Source: a bacterium F11 | Lineage (GTDB): Bacteria > Elusimicrobiota > Elusimicrobia > F11 | DNA length: 64,000 bases | Assembly: GCA_002176905.1 (NCBI GenBank) | Contig: MSYE01000182.1 | Span: 35,649-99,648, forward strand | Direction of reading: 5' to 3' | Shown here: piece by piece, positions 1-8,474 of the stretch | Layout of the letters: the number at the start of each line of letters is the position of its first letter | Numbering within the stretch: the first letter of the stretch is position 1 | Notes under the pieces: generated by a model | The model's database searches: none | Told to the model about the DNA's origin: nothing | Seen by the model: only the letters and a program-made list of their open reading frames with translations | Translations under genes and position numbers: made by a program

Positions 1-2516
1 TGGTTCTTAAAAAAGGAGAGATTGTTTTAAGAGGAGCTCTTCAAGCCCCCATCCACTATGTAATTAATCTTTTTCAATTTAAGAAAACCCCTCGCATCAA
101 TCTGGATATCAAACACAAAAACTTTCTCAAAATCGCTTTCAAACGCCATCAAGCCCTTCAAGCTGAACGGTTACGAGGTGAGTTCTCCCCCTTTCTTGAT
201 AAAACGGACACTGATTGGGTGCCTGCTAAAATTCGGTTTGCCGGTGAAACCTTAAAAGCCAAGATTCGTCTGAAAGGCCGCATGGAAGACCATTGGGAAA
301 AGGAAGACATGTGGTCACTCAACGTTCGAATGAAAGGGGGCAAGACACTCTTTGGAATGAAGGATTTCACTCTTCAGCACCCAAAAACACGAGATTATTT
401 AAACGAATGGCTCCTTCACAAATTGCTGAATCATTTGGGATTAATTTCTCTCCGCTATGGATATGTCGATGTCTCCATCAATGGCAAAAAAGCCAAATTG
501 TACGCCCTAGAGGAAGGGATTGAGAAAAGGCTACTGGAACACAACCGCCGGCGCGAAGGCCCCATCATCAAATATGATATGGATCCTTACTGGTCCTGGG
601 GAGGACGGGGTATTAATGACATTGATTTCATTGACGCCCATATCCAGGTATACAAAAAGAACCGGACACTTAATAACCCAGTTCTTCTGGAACAGTATCA
701 GCAGGCCAAAAATCTATTGGAATCCTTTCGCCTAGGAAAATTGTCAACATCTGAGGTATTTGATTTGCATCAATTATCCCGATTCTTGGCCTTAATTGAA
801 ATAATGGGACACCATCATGCCCCAAGCCCCCTCAACTTACGACTTTACTACAATCCTGTGACATCTCGACTGGAGCCCATCGGAGTAGACAACCAGCATG
901 TCATTCCTGTCTCAAGAACCGGCCTCCAAGGAGCCAGAAGACAAATCAAGGAAAAAGCCCCTCATATCCCGACCGATTCGCCAGGTTATTATGACCTTCT
1001 ATTTAAAGACAAACTGTTCTATGAGTCTTATATTCAGAACCTAGAGAAAATTTCCAAAGAGAAATTCCTTGATGATTTTTTTAACTCTATTGGCAAAGAT
1101 TTTAGGATGACAGCCAGCTTACTAAGAAGCCGTTATTTCACATTCCATCCCTCTGCCTCTGAAATCAAGAAAATTCTTTATGGCAATCAAACATATATCA
1201 GGGACCTTCTAACCACCCAACAGAAACACATTCAAGCCTACTTCAAGAGATTTGATGATAAAAATAAAACATTAACACTGGTTGTTCATAATTCGTTTCG
1301 CCTTCCCATTGAACTCCTTGGCGTGACCATCGACGCCATTGAAAGCAAGGATCTCTCAACTACCCTTCTTCAACCCAAAATGAAGCCACACCTCCCAACC
1401 TACCGTTTGATCAAGGTTCGGTTTCCTCAAAACTTTCAATGGTCTAAGGATTTTCTAACCAAATTGAAAATCCGTTTCCATATCCTGGGAGGCAGCAAAG
1501 TATTTGCAAACACGATATACCCCTGGGATTATGCCAACTTCAATTTCATTGACTCCGATCTCCTTCGAAAGTCTCCCAATTTTCGTCAATTTCCTTTTTT
1601 CAAGGTTCACAAGAAAACAAAAATAATTGAATTTAAACCCGGTCGCTGGAAAATCGATAAAAATCTTATCCTTCCTGAAGGTTATCGCATTGTTTCAAAA
1701 GGAGGATTGGTTCTCGATCTCACCAAAGGGGCCAAAGTACTCTCCTATTCCCCCTTGCGATTACTGGGCACCGCTCAATCCCCCATAGAAATAAAATCAT
1801 CTGATGGATCTGGGGAAGGACTTGTCGTTCTCAATGCAAAGGACAAATCCCTTCTTAGCCACACATACTTTATTGGATTAAAGAATCCGAAAGAAAAAGG
1901 TTGGGGAATTACAGGTTCTATTACCTTTTACGAATCTCCCGTCACATTCACTTATTGCCAATTCAAGAAAAACAAATCTGAAGATGCCTTAAATATTATC
2001 CGGGGTGATTTCCGTATTGAAAAATGTATTTTTGATTCAACACAATCAGATGCTTTTGATGGGGATTTTGTCAATGGAACCATTGTTGACACAGTTTTTC
2101 TCAATTCCGGAAATGATGCCATTGACATCTCTGGTGCCAATATAACCATCAACCTGGTCACAATTGATGGCGTGGGCGATAAAGGATTAAGCGCGGGTGA
2201 ACGTACCGAATTAATGGCCGACCAGGTTGACATATTGAATGCCAATATCGCTGTGGCCAGCAAAGACTCTTCGGTTCTTACCCTCAAAAATTCCAATATT
2301 TCTGACAGCAAATTGGCTTATACGGTCTATCAGAAAAAATCTGAATTTGGCCCTGGAACCCTTTCTATTGAGAACACCTCTCTTCAATCCATCAGCCAAT
2401 ACCATCTTATTGAAAAAGGTTCGGAGGTCACGATAGACGGCATAAAGATCAACGCTGAAGAGGTTAACGTCAAAGACAAATTATACGGAGTTGAATTTGG
2501 AAAAAGTAGCCGATAG
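1..2516 (+). CDS. CotH-family atypical kinase with C-terminal beta-helix (5' partial)
   Basis: The frame is open from base 3 at the left edge, so the N-terminus lies outside the window; about 837 residues are visible. The first ~340 resemble the CotH kinase family: VPAKIRFAG...KIRLKG near the start, then EEGIEKR and NRRREGPIIKYD (the region around the nucleotide site in CotH proteins), then PLNLRLYYNP followed by EPIGVDNQ. The last ~220 residues are short repeats rich in Asn, Asp and Ile (DALNI, DAFDGDF, DAIDISGANI), which look like a right-handed parallel beta-helix. Known CotH members are atypical protein kinases, often of surface or coat proteins; the substrate here is unknown. The gene overlaps the downstream VTC-domain gene by about 20 bases. 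CotH and VTC genes occur together in many bacteria, so a joint envelope role is likely. Family call is firm, function is not. Confidence 0.85.
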   Translation, partial: VLKKGEIVLRGALQAPIHYVINLFQFKKTPRINLDIKHKNFLKIAFKRHQALQAERLRGEFSPFLDKTDTDWVPAKIRFAGETLKAKIRLKGRMEDHWEKEDMWSLNVRMKGGKTLFGMKDFTLQHPKTRDYLNEWLLHKLLNHLGLISLRYGYVDVSINGKKAKLYALEEGIEKRLLEHNRRREGPIIKYDMDPYWSWGGRGINDIDFIDAHIQVYKKNRTLNNPVLLEQYQQAKNLLESFRLGKLSTSEVFDLHQLSRFLALIEIMGHHHAPSPLNLRLYYNPVTSRLEPIGVDNQHVIPVSRTGLQGARRQIKEKAPHIPTDSPGYYDLLFKDKLFYESYIQNLEKISKEKFLDDFFNSIGKDFRMTASLLRSRYFTFHPSASEIKKILYGNQTYIRDLLTTQQKHIQAYFKRFDDKNKTLTLVVHNSFRLPIELLGVTIDAIESKDLSTTLLQPKMKPHLPTYRLIKVRFPQNFQWSKDFLTKLKIRFHILGGSKVFANTIYPWDYANFNFIDSDLLRKSPNFRQFPFFKVHKKTKIIEFKPGRWKIDKNLILPEGYRIVSKGGLVLDLTKGAKVLSYSPLRLLGTAQSPIEIKSSDGSGEGLVVLNAKDKSLLSHTYFIGLKNPKEKGWGITGSITFYESPVTFTYCQFKKNKSEDALNIIRGDFRIEKCIFDSTQSDAFDGDFVNGTIVDTVFLNSGNDAIDISGANITINLVTIDGVGDKGLSAGERTELMADQVDILNANIAVASKDSSVLTLKNSNISDSKLAYTVYQKKSEFGPGTLSIENTSLQSISQYHLIEKGSEVTIDGIKINAEEVNVKDKLYGVEFGKSSR

Positions 2517-3207
2517 TCACCTTCATCGATATGAAAGGAAATACCCTCTCCCAAATGTCTCCCAGGCGGAAGTTGAGCAATGGATCAAACGTCACCCGTG
2601 CTTCTTTTCAGAGATTTATCACCAACGCCGAGTGAACAACATCTATCTCGATTTGCCCCATCTGGAATATTACTATGCCAACAGAAACGGGCTCGCAGAG
2701 CGAAAGAAGATTCGAATTCGGTGGTACGGTGAAACATTTGGCCATGTTCATAAACCCATATTGGAATTTAAGATAAAAAGAGGAATTGTTGGCCGAAAGA
2801 GTTCCTTTGCTCTCCAAGATTTCACTTTTAATAACGATTTCAATATTTTTTCTCTTAACCACATTTTCGAAAGTTCGAATCTCCCCTCAAATATACGCGA
2901 CGAACTTCGCCAAACCGAACCAACCCTGGTCAATCATTATTTTCGAAGATATTATCAGTCAGCGGACAAAAGGTACCGCCTCACACTTGATTTTGGCCTT
3001 GAGTATGCTTCTATTCAAAAACACAGCAACTTTTTTCTTTTTTCCCATAAAATCGATCAAGATGTCATTGTGGAAATAAAATACGATATCGAAACCGATC
3101 CCGAAGCCGAACACATCACCAACGCCTTCCCTGCCCGAATGGATAAAAATTCCAAATATATTAATGGTGTTGATTTGGTATTTGAATCTGGCCCCTTGAG
3201 GCATTAA
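2497..3207 (+). CDS. VTC-domain protein (polyphosphate polymerase-like)
   Basis: About 236 residues make up a single VTC/CYTH-like tunnel domain. Visible family marks are RYERKYPL at the N-terminus, NNIYLDLP, the basic strand RKKIRIRWYG, LEFKIKRG, RYRLTLDFG and the acidic-basic strand VEIKYD near the C-terminus. Eukaryotic VTC4 makes polyphosphate with such a domain; in bacteria the activity is mostly untested. A TTG at 2497 is chosen as the start because GGAG (2487-2490) lies six bases upstream; the TTG at 2491 abuts the GGAG and is less likely. The start lies inside the end of the CotH gene, which implies translational coupling. The usual third partner, a DUF4956 membrane protein, is not in view and may lie upstream of the window. 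Confidence 0.85.
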   Translation: MEKVADSHLHRYERKYPLPNVSQAEVEQWIKRHPCFFSEIYHQRRVNNIYLDLPHLEYYYANRNGLAERKKIRIRWYGETFGHVHKPILEFKIKRGIVGRKSSFALQDFTFNNDFNIFSLNHIFESSNLPSNIRDELRQTEPTLVNHYFRRYYQSADKRYRLTLDFGLEYASIQKHSNFFLFSHKIDQDVIVEIKYDIETDPEAEHITNAFPARMDKNSKYINGVDLVFESGPLRH

Positions 3208-3237
3208 AAAAAGTGTCCTTCACATCGGATATTTTAT

Positions 3238-3253
3238 TCGAGTTCAAACTCGA
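3238..3253. repeat. Inverted repeat between convergent genes
   Basis: The perfect dyad TCGAGTT-CA-AACTCGA sits in the 66-base gap between the convergent VTC and methyltransferase genes. On the - strand it can fold as TCGAG with a six-base loop and is followed by an A/T-rich stretch without a long U run. A weak bidirectional terminator is possible. Confidence 0.4.
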
Positions 3254-3273
3254 GCTCATCCAAGGTTGGCAAT

Positions 3274-4668
3274 TTATTTCGCGCAGAGCAAAAGACGTCT
3301 TGTAGGCCGATCAGAATCAAAGACTTCAATCTTAGGAAAATAACGATGAAGCGCATCTATCACTGATTCCAGCGTATACCCAATATCCCTACCAACACTG
3401 ATTAAATCATTATTATCATCATCCATGGCCACAAATTCAAAAATCAGCCATTTCTTTGACCATTGATTGAGCATGGAAGCAAGGCGATCAAAAGATTGGC
3501 GCCCAGCAATATGCAAATGGTGCATGAGCCCCAGACAAAGGACAAGATCCGATGTGGAACGCTCAACCAGTGAAGAATATTGTTTTCCGAGAAAACCAAA
3601 TGGGGGTGTGGGGCAAAGGACATTTGAAACGATTGGAACAATCTTCAATTTCTCTTTGCGTCCTTCTTGATAGAGGGCATGAATACAAGACTCACTTGCA
3701 TCGATGGAAATGACATCGCTTCCACATTCCGCTGCAATAATAGAGAAGACACCGGTGTTACATCCGAGATCGGTGACAGTTTTTGGAGCTAGCTGCTGAA
3801 TCATTTTCTCAATTAAATGAATCTTGTGTTCCTTTTTCACATCTTTAGGAATACCGTCGTAATAGGCCACCCACAAATCGGACTCGATTGGAAATTTATA
3901 GGTTTCCAGTCGGGCTTTTAGCCGCTTAAAAAAATGCTCCCGCATTTCCCTGGTGATATTTGTCTTTATCGATGCCGCTTTCTTTTTTATTTTCTTCTTA
4001 AGATTCCCATGTTTTTGCACAAAATCATCCAAATGGTGATCCAAAACAGTCAAAGGATGGGTCATCTTGTAACCAAAGGACAGATGAAGATACTGTTCCT
4101 GCCGACTTACACCAGCGATATTGTCAAACAAAAGGGAACGGGCAAGTTTTCCTTTCCCCATCTGACCCAGCTGAAGGGGTCGTTGAAAAAAGGAAAGGAA
4201 TTGGTCGTAGGCCGGCCATATGAGGTTTGTTGGAATCCGTGCGATAGAAGTAAAGTCAACAAAGACAGGTCGACCATCACGAAAAATCGTATTCCAAGGA
4301 TAAGCATCCTGTAGCAAACAATCTTTTTCAAGAAGGGAAAGGGAAATATCAATAAGGTTGACAGCGGCATCGCGTAACATGGCCGGACACCACTCAACAC
4401 AATACGTAACCGGTTGTATGCGCTCATGCTCAACAACCAAGCCATCTTCAATCTCATCCAACCTCAAATCGGCAATCTGAGTAGATACAAATTGATGTTT
4501 TTTGGTTAGTCCATTTATAAAGCCAGATGAGAGAAGTTCACTGTAGAAAGTCTTTTTCTCAGGATATATGGCACGATAAAATCGGTCCTCATGTTCAAAA
4601 ACAAAGCCATTTGGGTCAACATAAGAAGACGGATTTTTTAGTATTTGGGATTTGGAAATTGTTTGAAT
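3274..4668 (-). CDS. Kinase-like/SAM-dependent methyltransferase fusion protein, probable ATT start
   Basis: This is a two-part protein of about 464 residues. The C-terminal part is a class I SAM methyltransferase with motif I DLGCNTGVFS and a following acidic strand (ISIDAS). The N-terminal part has LLQDAYPWNTIF and RPVFVDF, reminiscent of the catalytic and metal loops of phosphotransferase-type kinases, a layout seen in some surface-sugar methyltransferases. The first ATG/GTG/TTG in frame is a TTG at 4467, but clearly coding sequence continues upstream (DPNGFVFEHEDRFYRAIYP) to a stop at 4681-4683 with no ATG, GTG or TTG. An ATT at 4668-4666 sits seven bases after AAGGA (4680-4676) and about 35 bases below a good promoter, so I place the start there. 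Initiation from ATT is inference; a sequencing error or lost start is the alternative. Confidence 0.7.
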   Translation of the reverse strand: MQTISKSQILKNPSSYVDPNGFVFEHEDRFYRAIYPEKKTFYSELLSSGFINGLTKKHQFVSTQIADLRLDEIEDGLVVEHERIQPVTYCVEWCPAMLRDAAVNLIDISLSLLEKDCLLQDAYPWNTIFRDGRPVFVDFTSIARIPTNLIWPAYDQFLSFFQRPLQLGQMGKGKLARSLLFDNIAGVSRQEQYLHLSFGYKMTHPLTVLDHHLDDFVQKHGNLKKKIKKKAASIKTNITREMREHFFKRLKARLETYKFPIESDLWVAYYDGIPKDVKKEHKIHLIEKMIQQLAPKTVTDLGCNTGVFSIIAAECGSDVISIDASESCIHALYQEGRKEKLKIVPIVSNVLCPTPPFGFLGKQYSSLVERSTSDLVLCLGLMHHLHIAGRQSFDRLASMLNQWSKKWLIFEFVAMDDDNNDLISVGRDIGYTLESVIDALHRYFPKIEVFDSDRPTRRLLLCAK

Positions 4669-4701
4669 AAGAAAATCCTTTTATCGATTCCAGTCAAAAC
4701 G

Positions 4702-4730
4702 AGTATATTTTTTCAATCTTTTCTTTGCAA
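4702..4730 (-). promoter_or_regulatory. Sigma70-type promoter of the methyltransferase gene
   Basis: On the - strand, TTGCAA (4730-4725), a 17-base spacer and TATACT (4707-4702) form a near-consensus promoter. The predicted transcript would start around 4695 and carry AAAAGGA and then the ATT codon at 4668, which supports starting the methyltransferase upstream of the TTG at 4467. Confidence 0.6.
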
Positions 4731-4768
4731 GAACTAGGAGCCAAATCGACCCATTATCCGTTACATCG

Positions 4769-5284
4769 TCATGGCACAATTTCAATTTTGGTCCCAATTG
4801 GCACCAAATTCAGCATTTCCTCTATTTCCTGATTGGTCACTGCAATACACCCATCTGTCCAATCCATGAGCCTATGAAATCTTCCCAACCATCCATATCC
4901 ATTTTTTATCCCGTGAATCATAATATCTCCTCCGGGATGAACACCTCTTTCACTTGCTCTTTTCTTGTCCGCAGAACTTGGATATGAAATGTGAAGGGAT
5001 TTATGGTATTTGCTCCGGTAATTAACCCAATCAACAATGTAGGTCCCTTCTGGTGTTTTCTGATCGCCTTCTTCAACCTTTCGACCTTTGGGATTGCCCC
5101 CTAAGGCAACTTTGTAGCTTTTGATGATGTCTTTCCCCTTTAACAAAACCAAGTTTCTTTTTGATTTATCGAGGACCAATCGATCTGGTGTTTGGATTGA
5201 TTCCGGCGGCTTTGCATAGGTTGCCTGAATCAGCAATACGGATAATCCAATTCCCAATATTAAGTCAGCGACTCGGTTTTTCAT
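4769..5284 (-). CDS. L,D-transpeptidase (YkuD domain), exported
   Basis: This is a 171-residue secreted protein: a signal peptide with a basic N-terminus, a hydrophobic stretch (LILGIGLSVLLI) and a cleavage site after ATYA. A YkuD catalytic domain follows, with MIHGIKNG and DWTDGCIAV carrying the active-site His, Gly and Cys (Cys about 146). Members cross-link peptidoglycan (3-3 bonds) or attach proteins to it in the periplasm. The ATG at 5284 is preferred over an upstream GTG at 5314 because it puts the signal peptide at the N-terminus. It is the last gene of the long polysaccharide operon before the promoter at 4702-4730. Length fits small ErfK/YafK-like members. The specific reaction is not predictable. 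Confidence 0.9.
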   Translation of the reverse strand: MKNRVADLILGIGLSVLLIQATYAKPPESIQTPDRLVLDKSKRNLVLLKGKDIIKSYKVALGGNPKGRKVEEGDQKTPEGTYIVDWVNYRSKYHKSLHISYPSSADKKRASERGVHPGGDIMIHGIKNGYGWLGRFHRLMDWTDGCIAVTNQEIEEMLNLVPIGTKIEIVP

Positions 5285-5332
5285 AATCACTTTTCCACCC
5301 CATCTGGAGACCACTATCTTTTTAATTCAATC

Positions 5333-5602
5333 TTATTTCTTTTTATTAATTTTGGAAGTTATAAGAGAAAATAGATTTTTAATTCCTCTTGTCCAGCGTT
5401 TAAAGGTAAAGGAAAGGGCACCGAAGACGAAGGCAAAGGCGGCTAGGACCCAGGCTCCGATTCCGGATACAAAAGCCATTCCTGAACCAGGGTCAATATA
5501 GGCGTGAGCTGCAAAGGGAGGCACCAAAAGGAACAGGATAACGGTGACCCAGAAAAGGTTAATTTTCTTTCTTTTTAATTTATTGATTGTATGATTCCGC
5601 AT
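5333..5602 (-). CDS. Small exported or membrane protein with YIDPGSG motif
   Basis: This 89-residue protein has a basic N-terminus, a hydrophobic segment ending in AAHA (signal peptide-like), then YIDPGSG directly after the predicted cleavage site. A second hydrophobic helix (GAWVLAAFAFVFGALSF) and a basic C-terminus follow. Small proteins with a YIDPG(T/S)G stretch after a signal peptide recur in bacterial genomes, often close to envelope or phosphatase/sulfatase-like genes; no function is established that I can name. Its start overlaps the end of cysN by 28 bases, indicating coupled translation. It could be a small envelope partner of the polysaccharide or sulfation genes, but that is a guess from position. 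Confidence 0.65.
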   Translation of the reverse strand: MRNHTINKLKRKKINLFWVTVILFLLVPPFAAHAYIDPGSGMAFVSGIGAWVLAAFAFVFGALSFTFKRWTRGIKNLFSLITSKINKKK

Positions 5603-6807
5603 CCTGCCACCGCATCTTTAAAGTAGAAGAGGACTTTTGCAAAGGGATCAAAGGGATTTCCTTTCTTTACGAAGAGGGGTGTTTCCACTTGGACCTCAAC
5701 GAAACCCACGTCCCCCTGTTTTAATGATTCAACGTGGTTCTGCCCCAATTCGTCTTTAATGGTTTTGATTCTTCCTTTCACCCGTTGCGTCCGACATTCC
5801 AAATAGATTTCATCTTCTATCTGAAGGAGGGTGGGGCAGGCCCAAAAAGTTTGAGAAGACACCGAATGGGTTATTGAAAGGTGGTTTTTGTTTGAAAGAA
5901 GAACGGTTCCTCTCTGTAATCCTTGAGGATGATTGATTTTCAGGGCTACAGACTCCCCTTCTTTGATCTGTTTCTTTTTTCCATCAAGGGTTAAGATCTT
6001 CTGGACCTGCACCGCATCACCAGAAGGATATAGGAAAAGTTCCTGATCTTTTTGAAGCATCCCCTGTTCAAGGCGACCAAGCGCCAATATTTCTTTATCA
6101 ATTTCATAAACCAATTGGACAGGGAAACATACATCTTTTGACCCATTTTCCGTTATCAAGTTATCACTCGGCAAGGCTCCCATATACTCGACCACGGTGG
6201 GCCCCTTAAACCACGACATGTGTTTGCTTCGACTCACAACGTGGTCGCCTTCTTTTGCAGAGATAGGAATAATCTCTTGTGGTTTCAATTGATAGCTTTC
6301 AAGAAGGACATCAATTTCTTTTGCCAACCTTACATATTGTTGTTGATCAAAATCCACCAGATCCATTTTGTTGATGAGAACAGCCATTCTCTCTATTCCA
6401 ATCATCTTTAAAATCTGAACATGTTTCTCGGTTTGTTCTTTTATTCCTTCTTGCACATCCAAGAGGAGAAGAGCATTCTTTGCTTGCGTGGCACCCGTGA
6501 TCATATTTCGCAAATATTGTTTGTGTCCCGGGGCATCCACAAAAATGTAGGGTTGATCACTGAGCCGAAAGAAGGTCTGAGCGGTATCAATGGTGATATT
6601 GTGCTCTCTTTCTTCTCGAAATTGATCAAGTATGTGGGCGAACTGCATCCCTTCCGATGCATGGACATTTTCGGATAGTTCTGTTTTCTTATCGAGGGTC
6701 AGATTGTCGGTATCATAAAGCAGTCGACCTATAAAAGTTGATTTACCATGATCAACATGTCCAACAATAACAATCCGTTTTGGATCTTGAGGTTTTTCCG
6801 AAACCAC
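5575..6807 (-). CDS. cysN: Sulfate adenylyltransferase large subunit (GTPase), CysN-like
   Basis: This 410-residue translation-factor-type GTPase has G1 GHVDHGKST at residues 16-24, G3 DAPGHKQ near 91 and G4 NKMD near 147, followed by beta-barrel domains. With CysD it forms ATP sulfurylase, turning sulfate and ATP into adenosine phosphosulfate (APS), driven by GTP hydrolysis. It is shorter than typical E. coli CysN (~475 residues) and has no C-terminal APS kinase domain as found in NodQ. It begins with GTG two bases after the cysD ATG-TAG end, so the two are co-translated. Its place at the end of a polysaccharide operon, not with cysteine genes, suggests it supplies activated sulfate for a sulfated glycan; no sulfotransferase or APS kinase is visible. 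Confidence 0.93.
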   Translation of the reverse strand: MVSEKPQDPKRIVIVGHVDHGKSTFIGRLLYDTDNLTLDKKTELSENVHASEGMQFAHILDQFREEREHNITIDTAQTFFRLSDQPYIFVDAPGHKQYLRNMITGATQAKNALLLLDVQEGIKEQTEKHVQILKMIGIERMAVLINKMDLVDFDQQQYVRLAKEIDVLLESYQLKPQEIIPISAKEGDHVVSRSKHMSWFKGPTVVEYMGALPSDNLITENGSKDVCFPVQLVYEIDKEILALGRLEQGMLQKDQELFLYPSGDAVQVQKILTLDGKKKQIKEGESVALKINHPQGLQRGTVLLSNKNHLSITHSVSSQTFWACPTLLQIEDEIYLECRTQRVKGRIKTIKDELGQNHVESLKQGDVGFVEVQVETPLFVKKGNPFDPFAKVLFYFKDAVAGCGIIQSIN

Positions 6808-7611
6808 CTACATATACCCCAAAGACCGAAGTTTCTGCATCATAAATGCCGATTCCTTATCTTGAGCCCGCCCAGCTCGCTCTGAGATATTGGTCTCTCT
6901 TATCTCTTTGATGATTTGATCAATATTCTGTGCTGAGGATTCAACGGGAGAACAACATCTTTCGCATCCAATGCTTCGAAAACGCTTTTTTTGTTTGGCG
7001 TAATATAGTTTCACGCTCGGTAGTTTTTCTCGTCTTGTATAGAGCCAAATATCCAACTCTGTCCAATCCAGGAGAGGGTGAATTCGAATATGGTGGTCCT
7101 CTTCGCGTCCCTTTCCGTATTGTTCCCAAACTTCCATGGGTTGATTCTTATAATCCCACTGAAAATCGTCGTTTCGTGGTGAAAACACTCTTTCTTTGGC
7201 ACGAATCCCATGTTCATCCCGTCGAATCCCAAGAAATATGGCATCAAACCCTTTTTCCTTGATTGTATTCTGAAGGGCTTTGGTTTTTAGAGCGGTGCAA
7301 CAATTGAGTCGCCCTTCTTTCTCCGGGCTCATTCCCTTTTCGAGAGCCTCCTCGTTTTTAGCCACAAGAAGGTTTAGTCCCCACTTCTTAACCAATCTGT
7401 CCCGTTGCTCATACATTTCCTTAAATTTGTACGAAGTATCGATATGAAGAACAGGAAAAGGAAGCTTCCCCAAAAAGGCCTTTCGACAAAGCCATAGAAG
7501 AGCGGTGGAATCTTTCCCAATAGACCAGAGAAGGGCACTAATGGGATGCTGAGCATAGGCTTCCCGAATGGTATAGATGCTTTTGTTTTCTAAATAATCC
7601 AGATGGTCCAT
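6808..7611 (-). CDS. cysD: Sulfate adenylyltransferase small subunit, CysD-like
   Basis: This 267-residue PAPS-reductase-fold protein has the pyrophosphatase loop SIGKDS at residues 30-35, HIDTSYKF, and the CysD-specific GIRRDEHGIRAKER, IHPLLDWTELDIW and GCERCCSP segments. It is the catalytic subunit that adenylates sulfate, working with the GTPase encoded immediately downstream. The C-terminal RAQDKESAFMMQKLRSLGYM-type tail matches the usual CysD end, so the gene looks complete at a little under the usual ~300 residues. It is separated by five bases from the dTDP-rhamnose reductase gene upstream. The location argues for service to polysaccharide sulfation rather than sulfate assimilation (inference). 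Confidence 0.94.
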   Translation of the reverse strand: MDHLDYLENKSIYTIREAYAQHPISALLWSIGKDSTALLWLCRKAFLGKLPFPVLHIDTSYKFKEMYEQRDRLVKKWGLNLLVAKNEEALEKGMSPEKEGRLNCCTALKTKALQNTIKEKGFDAIFLGIRRDEHGIRAKERVFSPRNDDFQWDYKNQPMEVWEQYGKGREEDHHIRIHPLLDWTELDIWLYTRREKLPSVKLYYAKQKKRFRSIGCERCCSPVESSAQNIDQIIKEIRETNISERAGRAQDKESAFMMQKLRSLGYM

Positions 7612-7616
7612 AAAAT

Positions 7617-8471
7617 TTAAATTAGTTTATCTTTTATCGTTGATAAAAAGTTATTCAATCCTTCTTGCCATGGCAAGAGAGGACACACCTCCCTCTCCCA
7701 TTTGGATGTATCCAACAATGGCTTGGCGGGGCGGGGAGCTGCCAACCCCAAATCCTTAAGCCCAACAGGTTCAAGTAGGGATAATTCCTTTCCTACCAAT
7801 TTCTTCCCCAACGCTTTTGAAAATTCATATCGAGAGCAATATCCGGTATGGGCCAGGTGATAGGTTCCATATTTCGGTTTCTTTTCAATAAGGGCAAAAA
7901 TCCATTTTGCCAGATCTCCGACATACGTGGGAGAGCCAAAAAGATCAACAACGAGTTTAATGGGTTTTGAATCTTTCAGGGCCGCAATCACTCTTGAAGC
8001 GGGATTGGACCGACCTTCTCCATAAAGTGTTGTCACACGGAGGATGTAATGCAAAGGATGGCTTCGCACAGCTTCCTCCCCCTTAAATTTAGACCGCGCA
8101 TATTCGGACAGAGGAGAGGGCGCGTCGTCCTCCCGATAAGCTCTCTCTTGCAAACCAGAAAAAACATAATCAGTTGAAAAATGAATAAAAGGAATTTTCC
8201 ATCTAGAACATTCCTTTGCAATTGTTGCAGGACCCTCCGAATTGACCTGATAAGCTAAGGCAGACTCATTTTGGGCCTGGTCAACTTGATTGTAAGCAGC
8301 TGCATTGATGACCCAATCGGGCTTATCGTTTTGGAGGATTTTGGAGATTTCAAGAGGCTGGGTGATATCGACCTGTCGGTCATACCCTCTCAATTGAATA
8401 TCAGAAGGGGACTGACGCTTAAGTTCCCCCCCCAACAAACCTTTCACACCAAAGAGAACGATCTTTTTCAA
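7617..8471 (-). CDS. rfbD: dTDP-4-dehydrorhamnose reductase
   Basis: This 284-residue extended SDR protein has an N-terminal nucleotide-binding motif GVKGLLG (residues 8-14), INAAAYNQVDQAQ, STDYVFSG and the catalytic YARSK (Tyr-x3-Lys) near residue 128. These are marks of RmlD/RfbD, which reduces dTDP-4-dehydro-L-rhamnose to dTDP-L-rhamnose with NAD(P)H. The other rhamnose genes (rfbA, B, C) are not in the window, so either they lie elsewhere or this enzyme reduces a related dTDP-4-keto sugar. It sits between wecC and cysD in the same operon with gaps of three and five bases. A run of eight G residues (8426-8433 on the + strand as C) occurs near its 5' end without breaking the frame. Confidence 0.9.
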   Translation of the reverse strand: MKKIVLFGVKGLLGGELKRQSPSDIQLRGYDRQVDITQPLEISKILQNDKPDWVINAAAYNQVDQAQNESALAYQVNSEGPATIAKECSRWKIPFIHFSTDYVFSGLQERAYREDDAPSPLSEYARSKFKGEEAVRSHPLHYILRVTTLYGEGRSNPASRVIAALKDSKPIKLVVDLFGSPTYVGDLAKWIFALIEKKPKYGTYHLAHTGYCSRYEFSKALGKKLVGKELSLLEPVGLKDLGLAAPRPAKPLLDTSKWEREVCPLLPWQEGLNNFLSTIKDKLI

Positions 8472-8474
8472 TAT

